DNA from: Actinoplanes aureus
Lineage (GTDB): Bacteria; Actinomycetota; Actinomycetes; Mycobacteriales; Micromonosporaceae
Direction: 5' to 3'
DNA: 64,000 bases
NCBI RefSeq assembly: GCF_015704865.1
Contig: NZ_JADQTO010000035.1
Coordinates: 1 to 64,000, forward strand
Shown piece after piece: positions 33,349 through 41,514 of the stretch. Under the pieces are notes generated by a model that was not told where the DNA came from, searched no databases, and worked only from the letters and a program-made list of their open reading frames with translations. The position numbers and the translations under genes were made by a program. Every line of letters starts with the position of its first letter. Position 1 is the stretch's first letter.

Positions 33349-33984
33349 TTAGGCCGAGCAGGTGTTGATCATGGTTTGCAGGGCGGTCTTCTCCGACGCC
33401 TGCAGCTTCAGCGCCCAGTACGACTTCGTCGCGATCCACATCTTCGCGTAGGTGCACCGGTAGGCGGTGCGCGACGGCTGCCAGGTCGAGGGGTCCTGGT
33501 CACCCTTGGCCTGGTTGACGTTGTCGGTCACGGCGATCAACTGCGGACGGGACAGGTCGTTGGCGAAGCTCTGCCGCTTGCTGGTGGTCCAGGCGCTGGC
33601 ACCGGAGCGCCACGCCTCGGCCAGCGGCACCACGTGATCGATGTCGACGTCGGACGCGGACGTCCAGGTCGCCCCGTCGTACGGCGAGTACCAGGAGCCG
33701 GACGTGGCCGCGCAGGCCGAGCTGGTCACCACGTTCGACCCGTCGCGCTTGAGCACGGCCTCGCGGGTGTTGCAGGTGCCGCTGATGGTGACCCAGTGGG
33801 GGAACAGGTCTCGGTCGTAGCTACCGGCATTGGCCTCGGCGGCGACGGTCAGCCCGTTGAGCTGACTCTGCGCTGTGGCTTTGCTGGGTATGCCGGGCGG
33901 GGTGGCGACGGCCGGACTGGCCGGCAGGCCCACGGCGACGGTGGCGGTGAGGACCGCGGCGAGCAGGTAGTGGGTACGGCGCAT
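33349..33984 (-). CDS. Secreted HNH-family nuclease (DUF1524/GmrSD C-terminal type)
   Basis: This 211-residue protein has a signal peptide (1-27, ending SPAVA) and the HNH-like core DVDIDHVVPLAEAWRSGA, then LIAVTDNVNQAKGDQDPSTW. The D-H-V-V-P-L-A-E and N-x-x-K-x-x-x-D residues form the beta-beta-alpha metal site known from this family. Three cysteine-containing segments (TCNTRE, SSACAAT, YRCTYAK) fit a secreted, disulfide-bonded enzyme. It is probably an extracellular DNase. GGGAG lies before the ATG. Confidence 0.85.
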   Translation of the reverse strand: MRRTHYLLAAVLTATVAVGLPASPAVATPPGIPSKATAQSQLNGLTVAAEANAGSYDRDLFPHWVTISGTCNTREAVLKRDGSNVVTSSACAATSGSWYSPYDGATWTSASDVDIDHVVPLAEAWRSGASAWTTSKRQSFANDLSRPQLIAVTDNVNQAKGDQDPSTWQPSRTAYRCTYAKMWIATKSYWALKLQASEKTALQTMINTCSA

Positions 33985-34737
33985 GGTCGACTCCCATCAG
34001 TGGCCGGTGACCCGAAGGTGACACCGCATAGATGACAGTCAGTGTGAAGCCGTGATGGTTGACGCTGGCCATCCCGAACACGTCGTACGGCGACCGGGAT
34101 GGAAACAGTTTGGCTACGGGCACCGAGACGGCTATTCGCCTCTGCAGCCGTCGTGGCGCTTGGAGCACGCCACGCGGCATCGTCGTCACACGTCGTCACC
34201 GTGTCACGACGGCCGGATCTGCCGAAGTGCGGACATCCGATCATTTTCCGCGATGACCTTCGGAGTACGACGCCATTCGTACCGGCTTTCAAGACCGGCC
34301 GCGGCGGGCCGGTGACCTGCGGGACGTTGAAGATTGCACCAACCTTGTCGCGCTATGGTCGCACCGAAGCGCCCATATTCCTGCGAAGGCTCCAGACCGA
34401 GGGATTACCTGCGGCATGGTTGGACGCATTCGTATGCGCTGTTCAGGAGCAGTTCTGGATCTTGCGGGGTGACTCGCGCCTCGGTGGGTTGCTGTACCGC
34501 CGTCGGCGACTACTTGATTGCGCCGATGATCGCCGTGACGGCACCCCGCCACTCCGGCCCATTGTTCCCAGCTTGGCGGAAGCGCCAGTCCAGATCCACT
34601 TCGGCGCCGGCAACGTCCTCGGTGGTCGATGATCAGCTTTGCACAGCGCTTCACAACGCCTGCTAATACCTCGCGGTACCCTCCGTCTGCCTTTGGCGAT
34701 AGGGTGGATGGTCAATGCCTAATGAACCCAATCGCGC
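33985..34737. other. Stretch without a recognised gene
   Basis: About 750 bases. A plus-strand frame at 34099-34632 stays open but has no protein-family pattern and no ribosome site, so it is not called. No repeats or terminators were seen. Confidence 0.35.
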
Positions 34738-35171
34738 TCACTCGGTAGAGGAGCCGTTGCGTGCGTCGCCGTTGTTGCCGGGCTGATTGAGCTGCGTTTT
34801 TTGTGATTGAGGGGAGTGGCGTGCCACCCATGCATCAATCAGGCGTTGACGCTCGACAGAAGACGCATCGTCCACCTCTATGGAGTCACCGTTTATTGAG
34901 ATCGCTCCTTTCGTTCCTCTGTTCCGAGTAATGTACGCTTGAACCGCTTGGACGACGGATACCAAAACTGCCGATGAGGCCAGGGCCGCATAGAGCTCAT
35001 TCGGGCCCGGCATCTGGGATACTCCGCCGACCGGCCGGGGTCCTACCAGTCCGGCCGCTTCGAGTTCCATGAGAAGCCGGTATTTTGCATTTGTTCGCGA
35101 TTTTCTAGGGTCATGTGCGGCAGTGGGTAGGGGGCCTTGACGACGAAGGTGACGCTCTGCTGGCCGGACAT
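34738..35171 (-). pseudogene. EACC1-like effector-associated protein, frameshifted
   Basis: The C-terminal part in one frame reads LLMELEAAGLVGPRPVGG, then a hydrophobic helix LYAALASSAVLVSVVQAVQA and a short beta domain ISINGDSIEVDDASSVERQR. This is the layout of Effector-Associated Constant Component 1 of predicted ternary conflict systems. The N-terminal part starting at ATG 35171 (MSGQQSVTFVVKAPYPLPHM, with AAGG upstream) lies in another frame and joins near 35090 with a one-base shift. It could be a broken gene or a shorter one starting inside. No effector gene is adjacent. The 300 bases upstream to 35479 hold nothing else. Confidence 0.42.
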
Positions 35172-35479
35172 CGATAACCTTACCTGTGCTGGCGGACAAA
35201 CGGCACCATCAATTGTGCGCCGGGATCGTGTCACGGTGCTATCGGTACACCGACAGTCGGTCACTGGAGCAGGCGGGCAAGGAGGAATCTTCTTGATAGG
35301 GCACCCGGCCTCGGTCTGCACCTTCAGCAGCCCGGGGGCCTCGCTACGTTTTCCGCGCCCGCCGCCGGGCTGGAACCGTCAGCGCCGGGCCGAAGGCTTA
35401 GGCGCCGAGGGCGGGCGCCCGACGGCGCCCACCGCCGTGGCATCCTATCTGGACAGACCTTCCGGGAAGGGGCACGTCT

Positions 35480-35872
35480 ATGGTCCGCAGGTTCCTGGCC
35501 CAGGCCATCACCATGATCGTTGTGGTCACGACTGGGCTTGTCGTGTCCGGTGAGGCGGCACTCGCCTTCACGCGGAGGGTCACGTGCGGCCCCTACTCCC
35601 GGACCATCACCTACGTCGCCGACAACGGCGACCGTCTCGGTGAGGTGCAGTGGAGTTGGCCGGCACCCCACTACCTGTACATCCTCGACTTCAACATCTA
35701 TGACGGTGCGGATGTCAGTGCTCGTGTCGACGCCGTCGACGCCGGGGTGATCCAATACGATTGGGACATTCTTGTGGAGCCGGACCCATACCACATCTAC
35801 TACCCTGTCCGTAAGTTCCGGGCTGTGTGGAACGGGTACGCCTCGGACTGGTATCCGGCGAACCGCTGCTGA
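35480..35872 (+). CDS. Small secreted protein of unknown function
   Basis: This 130-residue protein has a signal peptide (1-29, ending EAALA). The mature protein is rich in Tyr/Trp/Asp with beta-strand texture (LGEVQWSWPAPHYLYILDFN, KFRAVWNGYASDWYPANRC) and a cysteine pair (VTCGPYS and the C-terminal NRC). GGGAAGGGG lies ahead of the ATG. Function is not recognised. Confidence 0.65.
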   Translation: MVRRFLAQAITMIVVVTTGLVVSGEAALAFTRRVTCGPYSRTITYVADNGDRLGEVQWSWPAPHYLYILDFNIYDGADVSARVDAVDAGVIQYDWDILVEPDPYHIYYPVRKFRAVWNGYASDWYPANRC

Positions 35873-35929
35873 CCGCTCAGGGCAGCGCCGGCCGCCGAAC
35901 CCCGAACCGCTGTCGTCGGCGGGGACCAG

Positions 35930-36136
35930 GTCGGCCATGTCGACGCTAGCCTTCGGCGAGGAGGCGTTGCAGGGTCGTGATGGACAGCCCGTCGACCGTG
36001 TTGTCGCCGTTGACCAGCCGATAGAAGTCGCTGCGCCCGCGACGGACACCTCGACCCGCCACTGGCCGTCCGGCGTCTGCAAGGCGCCCTTGACGGTCTC
36101 CTGCGGCCGGTACGGCGGTCTCGGTTCGGCGGTCAC
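35930..36136 (-). pseudogene. Relic of the DNA-ligase C-terminal domain
   Basis: Reading leftwards, ETVKGALQTPDGQWRVEV in one frame, RRGRSDFYRLVNGDNTVDGL and SITTLQRLLAE in a second, and SVDMADLV again in the first reproduce the extra C-terminal domain of the ligase at 31832-33067. Two frameshifts break it. The preceding linker (TAEPRPPYRP) is Pro-rich as in the ligase, but no ligase catalytic sequence is found upstream. Confidence 0.7.
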
Positions 36137-36199
36137 CCATCCTGCCTACCGCAGCCAGCGGGCAAGGTCACCAGCGTGGTGATGACTACAGCCGTGTAC

Positions 36200-36439
36200 T
36201 TACTCGGCCGGTTCCGTGATCAAGTTGCAGCCGTTCACGCACGAATGCCGGCCCGGATAGAACCGCTGCTCCGGCTCGTCGCCAGCCAACGATCTGTCCG
36301 CCGGAAATCCCGGCGCCGAAACTCGACCGCCGCACGCCGGGCAGTCGGCGACCATACGGTCAATCTCAGCCCACGTGTACTTGCCGTCAGGGTCGACCCC
36401 TTCGAAAAGGCCAGTCGTTGGATCAATCCGGTAAGCCAT
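36200..36439 (-). CDS. Small zinc-binding protein
   Basis: The predicted protein has 79 residues, starting MAYRIDPTTGLFEGVDPDGK. CPACGG (near residue 32) and a later HSCVNGC supply four cysteines plus a histidine for a zinc site. Acidic and soluble. The ATG at 36439 begins the conserved-looking region; no strong ribosome site is seen. Function is unknown. Confidence 0.5.
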   Translation of the reverse strand: MAYRIDPTTGLFEGVDPDGKYTWAEIDRMVADCPACGGRVSAPGFPADRSLAGDEPEQRFYPGRHSCVNGCNLITEPAE

Positions 36440-36629
36440 GCGGGCCACCGTACGTGCTTTCCCGCTCCGTTCGTGTCGTTGTGCGTAAATCGCGCAACAA
36501 CATCCGGCCGGCCCGTCCGATCGTCCACGCCTGCCGGGTCGAACAGGCGACCCCGGCCACCTGACCGCAGCCGTGCAGCACCCGAACGTGGAATCGACGG
36601 CGATCACCGGCAAGGCCAAGGTGATCCGG

Positions 36630-37199
36630 GTGACCTACGAGCCGCCGCCGAACCATGCGCCGTACCCGCCGTCGGGCCAGCCGCCGCCCGGCTGGCAGCA
36701 GCCCACCCTCATCCAGCCGCCACCGAAGAAACGGGCCTCGTGGAAGCTGATCGGCGGGATCACCGCTGGTGTCCTCGTGCTGTGCTGCGGCGGCATCACC
36801 GTGATCGGCGCGTTCGCCGACGACCCGGACGCTGCCAAGAAGAACGCGGCAGCCACCGCCACCGCCACCACTGCGCCTGCTGCGGCGAACGCCCTCAACG
36901 CCACAACCGCGCCGGCCACCCCGGCGCCGGCGAGTTCTCCGGCCGCCGCTGAGCCGAGCCCGTCGAAGTCGGCGAAGGCCAGCAGCAAACCGAAAACGGT
37001 CAAGCCGTCACCGTCGCCGACGAGGAAGAAGTCGAAGAGGCCTTCACCGAAACCGACCACTAAGGAACCGGCAGACGTCTACTACAAGAACTGCACCGAG
37101 GTTCGTGAGGCCGGTGCGGCGCCGATCCGCGAAGGTGATCCCGGGTACGCCCCGCACCTTGACCGGGACGGCGACGGGGTCGGCTGCGCCGGCGACTGA
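36630..37199 (+). CDS. Membrane-anchored Excalibur-domain protein
   Basis: This protein of about 189 residues has a Pro-rich cytosolic N-terminus (EPPPNHAPYPPSGQPPP), one transmembrane helix (WKLIGGITAGVLVLCCGGIT), then a long Ala/Thr/Pro/Ser/Lys-rich extracellular stalk. A C-terminal Excalibur calcium-binding domain follows: YYKNCTEVREAGAAPI, then HLDRDGDGVGCAGD with the D-x-D-x-D-G-x-x-C motif. The domain is typical of extracellular proteins that bind Ca2+. GTG at 36630 (with AAGGTG before it) is preferred; GTG at 36621 or 36573 is also in frame. Confidence 0.8.
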   Translation: MTYEPPPNHAPYPPSGQPPPGWQQPTLIQPPPKKRASWKLIGGITAGVLVLCCGGITVIGAFADDPDAAKKNAAATATATTAPAAANALNATTAPATPAPASSPAAAEPSPSKSAKASSKPKTVKPSPSPTRKKSKRPSPKPTTKEPADVYYKNCTEVREAGAAPIREGDPGYAPHLDRDGDGVGCAGD

Positions 37200-37227
37200 C
37201 CGGAGCCCCCTTGCTGGTGGAAGCAAC

Positions 37228-37254
37228 GAAGCCCCAGGAATAGCCTGGGGCTTC
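37228..37254 (+). terminator. Intrinsic terminator after the Excalibur gene
   Basis: A perfect 11-bp stem GAAGCCCCAGG / CCTGGGGCTTC with loop AATAG lies about 30 bases past the stop. It has a weak T-rich follow-up (AGTCTTCC). Confidence 0.75.
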
Positions 37255-37305
37255 AGTCTTCCTGGCGTTATTCGTCCTCAGGTCGAGGCCGTTGCCGCCG
37301 ATGGG

Positions 37306-37686
37306 GTGCTCGTGGAGCCTGCTGTCCCGCCTCGCCCGAACGTTGTGCGATTCTTCCCGGAATCGGGCATTGCTGCCCTGTGGTGGTTTGCCGCCTGGGC
37401 GGGGTGCTACGTCTACGTCGCGTCCACGGCGGAACCGGTGTCCCCTTGCGATGGCTCGGAATGCTTCAGCTCGCGCGACTGGGCGTTGGCCGGAATGATT
37501 CTGTACGGCGCCCCGCTGGCGCTGGCGGGCGCCGTACTCAGCGCCGCCGTTGTCGCAGTCGTCGTGGCCACCGTCCACCGGCTGCGGTGGCCGACGGGCG
37601 TGGTCGGCACCGCAGCCACCTGGACAACCTGGGTGGTACTCGCCGGGGTGATCGCGCTCCTGGTCGCCTACCGCACACTCCGCTGA
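37306..37686 (+). CDS. Small integral membrane protein
   Basis: This protein of about 126 residues has three hydrophobic segments: SGIAALWWFAAWAGCYVYVA, WALAGMILYGAPLALAGAVL running into SAAVVAVVVATV, and WTTWVVLAGVIALLVAY. A short loop (PCDGSECFSS) has two cysteines that may pair outside the cell. Two adjacent GTG codons (37306, 37312) are the likely starts, since the sequence upstream overlaps the previous gene's terminator. No function is recognised. Confidence 0.6.
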   Translation: MLVEPAVPPRPNVVRFFPESGIAALWWFAAWAGCYVYVASTAEPVSPCDGSECFSSRDWALAGMILYGAPLALAGAVLSAAVVAVVVATVHRLRWPTGVVGTAATWTTWVVLAGVIALLVAYRTLR

Positions 37687-37797
37687 CGCAACTGCGTGAG
37701 CGGGCAGCCCGGCCTTCGCATCCGGATCCGCCGCAGAGCGCGCCCGAACGGGTGTACCGTTCGACGAACCGTCTATCCGCCAGCTTTGCTGGTCGTC

Positions 37798-38396
37798 ATG
37801 ACTCTCAGCGAGCCGCTCACGCGGCAGTGCGCGAACCCGGAAGCCGCTGTTGCTGCCGCACATCCCTGGCCTGCGGATGTGCTCCAGTACTCCTACCATG
37901 GCCGGTGGGCTCACCAACTCGGCGTGGCCTGGCCTGAGCCACGCAGTGCGGAGAACGCGCCAGAGCTGAATCTCGGCGCAATCTGTGATTTGCTCGGAGC
38001 CCTCTATGACGGTTGCCCCTGCGCTCAGACACGCGGTCGCCTCATCAGCAGCTCCGACGCTGAGCTGTTTCTGCTGCTGTTCTACGCGTACGACAGTTCG
38101 AGTGCCGGTGGCCGGCCGGAATCCGCCTCACGGCTAGACAAATCGTTGGCTTGTTCAACTCGGCCGGCGGCCGGATTCTGCTTGAGTTTCGGCGTGCGGG
38201 TGCAGCGGCAGCGGTTCAGCTCGTCTCGAAGATGAGTCCGCAGGCCAGGATGGACGCGCTAGTCATGGCGACAACCCGGATCGTCTGCGGATTCCGGAAC
38301 GTGGGGTCGCCACCAGATAGCGCTTGGATCCTCGATGAACGTGACCGCGCAAAACTGGGCGATGACGAGATGATCGGGGGACTCGATTCGCTGTAG
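37798..38396 (+). pseudogene. Hypothetical gene, probably frameshifted
   Basis: From ATG 37798 the frame gives a protein-like run (HPWPADVLQYSYHGRWAHQL, ELNLGAICDLLGALYDG, AELFLLLFYAYDSSS). It then loses protein character, while the adjacent frame from about 38110 to the TAG at 38394-38396 gains it (LTARQIVGLFNSAGGRILLE, ARMDALVMATTRIVCGFRNV). A single frameshift near 38100 would join them into about 199 residues. The family is not recognised, so both the join and the call are tentative. Confidence 0.35.
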
Positions 38397-38973
38397 GAAG
38401 AACCGCAACGGCGCGCGACAGCCTCTTACGCGCTTGTCATGCTCACGTGAGCACATCTGCCGCCGATAAGGCGCTGAGTGCTCGCCATCCGAAAGCGTCC
38501 GGGGGTGCCGGGCGGCGGCCATCGCTCGGGGAGAACCTCACGACATGAGACCGTCACCCGGCACTGCTCCAGGGTAGGCGCCTCATGATCGGGTAGCGCT
38601 AAGGCCTGCGTCGCGTGGATCTGCCGCGAAACTATCTGCCCGTGGCCGCACGAGTGCGTCTCAGGAGTCTGGGCCAGCTCTGCTCACCCGCTCTGAGCCC
38701 CATATTTCCTCGCGGTCTGCTACGGGCAGCCGCTCGCCAAGGACCTGATGGGTAGGCGACGATAGCGGCGCGCCGCCGCGGGCAGAGATCCTCCTGGTGG
38801 CTCCGTGCCGGGCTGGTCAGCGGTTTCGGCAATTTCTGCGCCAACCTTGGCAGCTTCCCTTCGTGTACGCGCTCGGCGCGGTCAAGGACGCCACCGGTTC
38901 GTTCCGGATCGGTTTCCGCAGCCTGGTCGTGCTGTGTGTGGTGGCATTGGCGCCACCCGGCCGGCCCGGTCGC
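38397..38973. other. Stretch without a recognised gene
   Basis: About 580 bases between two oppositely oriented genes. Only shadow frames were seen, and no clear terminator. Confidence 0.4.
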
Positions 38974-39930
38974 TCATCTGCCGCTGACGTCCAGCAGCCG
39001 GTCGGCCAGCTCGGTACGCCGGTAGAGAACCGAGCGTCCGTGCCGGGCGCTGACCAGCAGGCCCGCCGCCCGCAGGGCACGGAGGTGCTGGTTGACCGCG
39101 GTCGTGGTGACGCCGAGCCGGACGGCGAGTTCGGTCGACGAGGCCGGCGCGCCGAGGCGGGTGAGCAGGCCGGCCCGCTGGGCGCCGAGCAGCCCGGCGA
39201 GGGCGCCCGGCGCGGGCAGCGGCTCGGTCTCCCACAGCGTTCCACTGCCCCGCGCCCGATACATGATCATCGGCGGTTCCTCCGGGCTAATCGGCGTGGA
39301 GGCCCCCTGGGTCCACATGCTCGGGACAAGGGTGACGCCGCCGGTGGCCGAACGGGTGTAGTGCACGTCGGTGCGCACCCGGACCTCCACGACCCCGCCG
39401 GTCATGCTGACCCGCTCGGAGAGGCCGGCGAACATCGCGGCCAACCCGTGCTGCGCGGACTGCCGGCCCCGGTAAGTCACGTCCGCCTCCAGCAATGCCC
39501 GCATCCGTGGCCAGTGCGGCGCGAGGCAGAGCTCCCAATATTCAGTCAGCGCGTCCAGAATGCGGGCGAGCAGGCGTTTCCCGCGCAGTGCCGGCGGCAG
39601 TTCGGGGTGCACCAGGCGCAGGTCGCGGTCCACGACGGCGGCCGGGGTGACAGCCACCACCGCCAACTCGTCGTCGAGGCGGGTCAGTGGCGAGCGGGGC
39701 CGGGGAGTCAGGAAGTCCGGAACCCACAGATCGTTGTTGACCAGGGCGTTCAGCGTCGTGCCGTCGAGCCGGTCGCGGACGCTGTGCAGCTCGCGGATCC
39801 ACGGCAGGTGCACCGGGTACCGGCCCGGATCACGCCAGGCGCGCAACGAGAGGACCAGCTCGTTAAGCGGGGAGATCGCGAACCGGACGCCGGCGAGGTC
39901 CACGCCGACCAGCTCGTACCTGACCACCAT
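38974..39930 (-). CDS. ArsR-type winged-helix regulator with DUF5937 N-terminal domain
   Basis: The predicted protein has 318 residues. The N-terminal part (YELVGVDLAGVRFAISPLNE, LVLSLRAWRDPGRYPVHLPW) is the DUF5937-type region of actinobacterial regulators. The C-terminal 80 residues are an ArsR-type HTH: LTRLGAPASSTELAVRLGVT, then TAVNQHLRALRAAGLLVSAR and the wing HGRSVLYRRT. The ATG at 39930 is preferred because the extra 40 residues upstream are not protein-like. It is divergent from the MFS exporter gene and probably represses it and itself from the short shared promoter region. Confidence 0.82.
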   Translation of the reverse strand: MVVRYELVGVDLAGVRFAISPLNELVLSLRAWRDPGRYPVHLPWIRELHSVRDRLDGTTLNALVNNDLWVPDFLTPRPRSPLTRLDDELAVVAVTPAAVVDRDLRLVHPELPPALRGKRLLARILDALTEYWELCLAPHWPRMRALLEADVTYRGRQSAQHGLAAMFAGLSERVSMTGGVVEVRVRTDVHYTRSATGGVTLVPSMWTQGASTPISPEEPPMIMYRARGSGTLWETEPLPAPGALAGLLGAQRAGLLTRLGAPASSTELAVRLGVTTTAVNQHLRALRAAGLLVSARHGRSVLYRRTELADRLLDVSGR

Positions 39931-39985
39931 GAAGCAATACGCTACATCCATCGCGACGTCCCGCCCGTGTTGCGAGAACTGGTGG

Positions 39986-41185
39986 GTGACCATCACCAGT
40001 CCGATCGAGCGGGCCCTCACCTGGTCGACCGTGACCGGATCCACCGCCAAGGGCGTCCTGTTCGGGGTCAGCGCTCTCTACTTCACCACCGTCGTCGGGT
40101 TGAGCCCCGGCACCGTCGGCGCGGGTTTGACGCTCGCCGGCGTCACCGGCATCGCCGCCGCCTTCGGCGCCGGGCACCTCTGTGACCGCTTCGGCGCGCA
40201 CCGCGTACTGATCATGGCGATAGCCGGCCACGGCGCGGCACTCGCGGTCTACTGCTTCGCCCGTACGCTCATCGCGTTCCTGATCGTGGCATGCCTGGCG
40301 GCCGGCACCCAGGCCGCGCAGCGCACCGCCCAGGCCACCCTGCTCGCCCGGCACTTCACCGGACCGGGCCGGCTCGAGACCCGGGCCCGTCTGCGGGTCG
40401 CCACCAACGTCTTCGTGGGCGCCGGCTCGGCACTCGCCGCCGGCGCGCTCGCGGTCGGGACCGCCACCGCCTACACCACAGCGATGCTGGTGGCGGCCGT
40501 GCTGGTGCTCTCCTCCACGGTGCCGCTGCGCGCCCTGCGCGGTTTGCGGCACGACGACGAGCCCGTGGCCGCGCAGGCCGCCGGCCGTCCGCCGCTGCGT
40601 GATCGGCGGTACGTGGCCGTGGCCGGGCTGAACGCGGTGATCACCATGCAGTTCGGGTTGCTCACGGTCGGCATGCCGCTGTGGGTCACCGCGCACACGA
40701 ACGCGCCCGCCCCCACCGTTGCCCTGCTGCTGGTGCTGAACACGATCCTGGTGACGCTCTTCCAGGTCCGCGCGGCCCGGCTGGTCCGGGACGTGCCCAC
40801 CGCCGGCCGGGTGGTCTTCCGAGCGGCCCTCCTGCTGGTGCTGGCCTGCCTGCTGTATGCGGCCGCCGCACAGGGCGGCGCCGCGATCGCGGTCGGCGTG
40901 CTGGTGCTCGCGGTGCTCGCGCACACGGCCGGCGAGGTCCTGTCCGAGGCGGGCGGTTGGGAGCTGGCGTTCGAACTGGCGGATCCGCGCAACGTCGGCG
41001 CCTATCAGGGAGTGAGCCAGACCGGCTTCGCGATCGGAACCGCACTGGCGCCAGCCGTGGTGACCTCGACCGTGATCAGCCACGGCACGTCCGGCTGGCT
41101 GCTGCTCGGCGTGGTCTTCCTGAGCGCCGGCACCGGCACCTACGCGGTCGCCAGCCGGTCGCCGGTGTCGTCCCAGCACCGCTGA
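39986..41185 (+). CDS. MFS transporter
   Basis: This protein of about 399 residues has roughly 12 hydrophobic segments. The MFS loop 2-3 motif appears as GAGHLCDRFGAHRVLI (variant of G-x-x-x-D-R-x-G-x-R). Other segments include GLSPGTVGAGLTLAGVTGIA and SQTGFAIGTALAPAVVTSTV. The best match is to drug or metabolite exporters of actinobacteria. GTG at 39986 is chosen. The ATG at 39929 would overlap the start codon of the divergent regulator and leave no promoter, and it adds a cysteine-rich N-terminus not seen in MFS proteins. The regulator next door suggests inducible export. Confidence 0.8.
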   Translation: MTITSPIERALTWSTVTGSTAKGVLFGVSALYFTTVVGLSPGTVGAGLTLAGVTGIAAAFGAGHLCDRFGAHRVLIMAIAGHGAALAVYCFARTLIAFLIVACLAAGTQAAQRTAQATLLARHFTGPGRLETRARLRVATNVFVGAGSALAAGALAVGTATAYTTAMLVAAVLVLSSTVPLRALRGLRHDDEPVAAQAAGRPPLRDRRYVAVAGLNAVITMQFGLLTVGMPLWVTAHTNAPAPTVALLLVLNTILVTLFQVRAARLVRDVPTAGRVVFRAALLLVLACLLYAAAAQGGAAIAVGVLVLAVLAHTAGEVLSEAGGWELAFELADPRNVGAYQGVSQTGFAIGTALAPAVVTSTVISHGTSGWLLLGVVFLSAGTGTYAVASRSPVSSQHR

Positions 41186-41514
41186 GACGACACCAGGCAA
41201 CCAAGACCAGGAAGCGGTACGGGACCACTGTTGGTCGGTGCCGTTTCCCGACAACCGATGACCTACCGACTCGACGGTCAAGCATCCGGATCTGCCGCCG
41301 GTCGTGCGCGGCAGCCGGCGCGCCGTCACGCACCGTACGATCCGCGCCGGCTTGGTACGCGCTCGTGCCGCACGTATGACGCGGCTCGGGCCGATGCCAT
41401 CCGAGCCGACGCGGCTCTTGGGTACGCGGCCGGGCCGGGCCGACCCGAAATGGGCTACGGCCGGGCGCCAGGGATCTCCGACGGGTTCGGCCGGTAAGGG
41501 GCCGGCCGGTGGGT
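41186..41514. other. Intergenic stretch between convergent genes
   Basis: About 330 bases. An imperfect stem around 41218-41250 (GGTACGGGACCA ... TGGTCGGTGCC) could act as a terminator. Nothing else is seen. Confidence 0.35.

Noticed and set aside
31784..33457. 557-codon minus-strand frame
   Set aside because: Antisense to the ATP-dependent ligase.
34099..34632. 177-codon plus-strand frame
   Set aside because: No ribosome site, no recognisable pattern and Arg-rich composition; left uncalled.
38797..40185. 462-codon plus-strand frame
   Set aside because: Antisense to the ArsR-type regulator and shadow of the exporter start.
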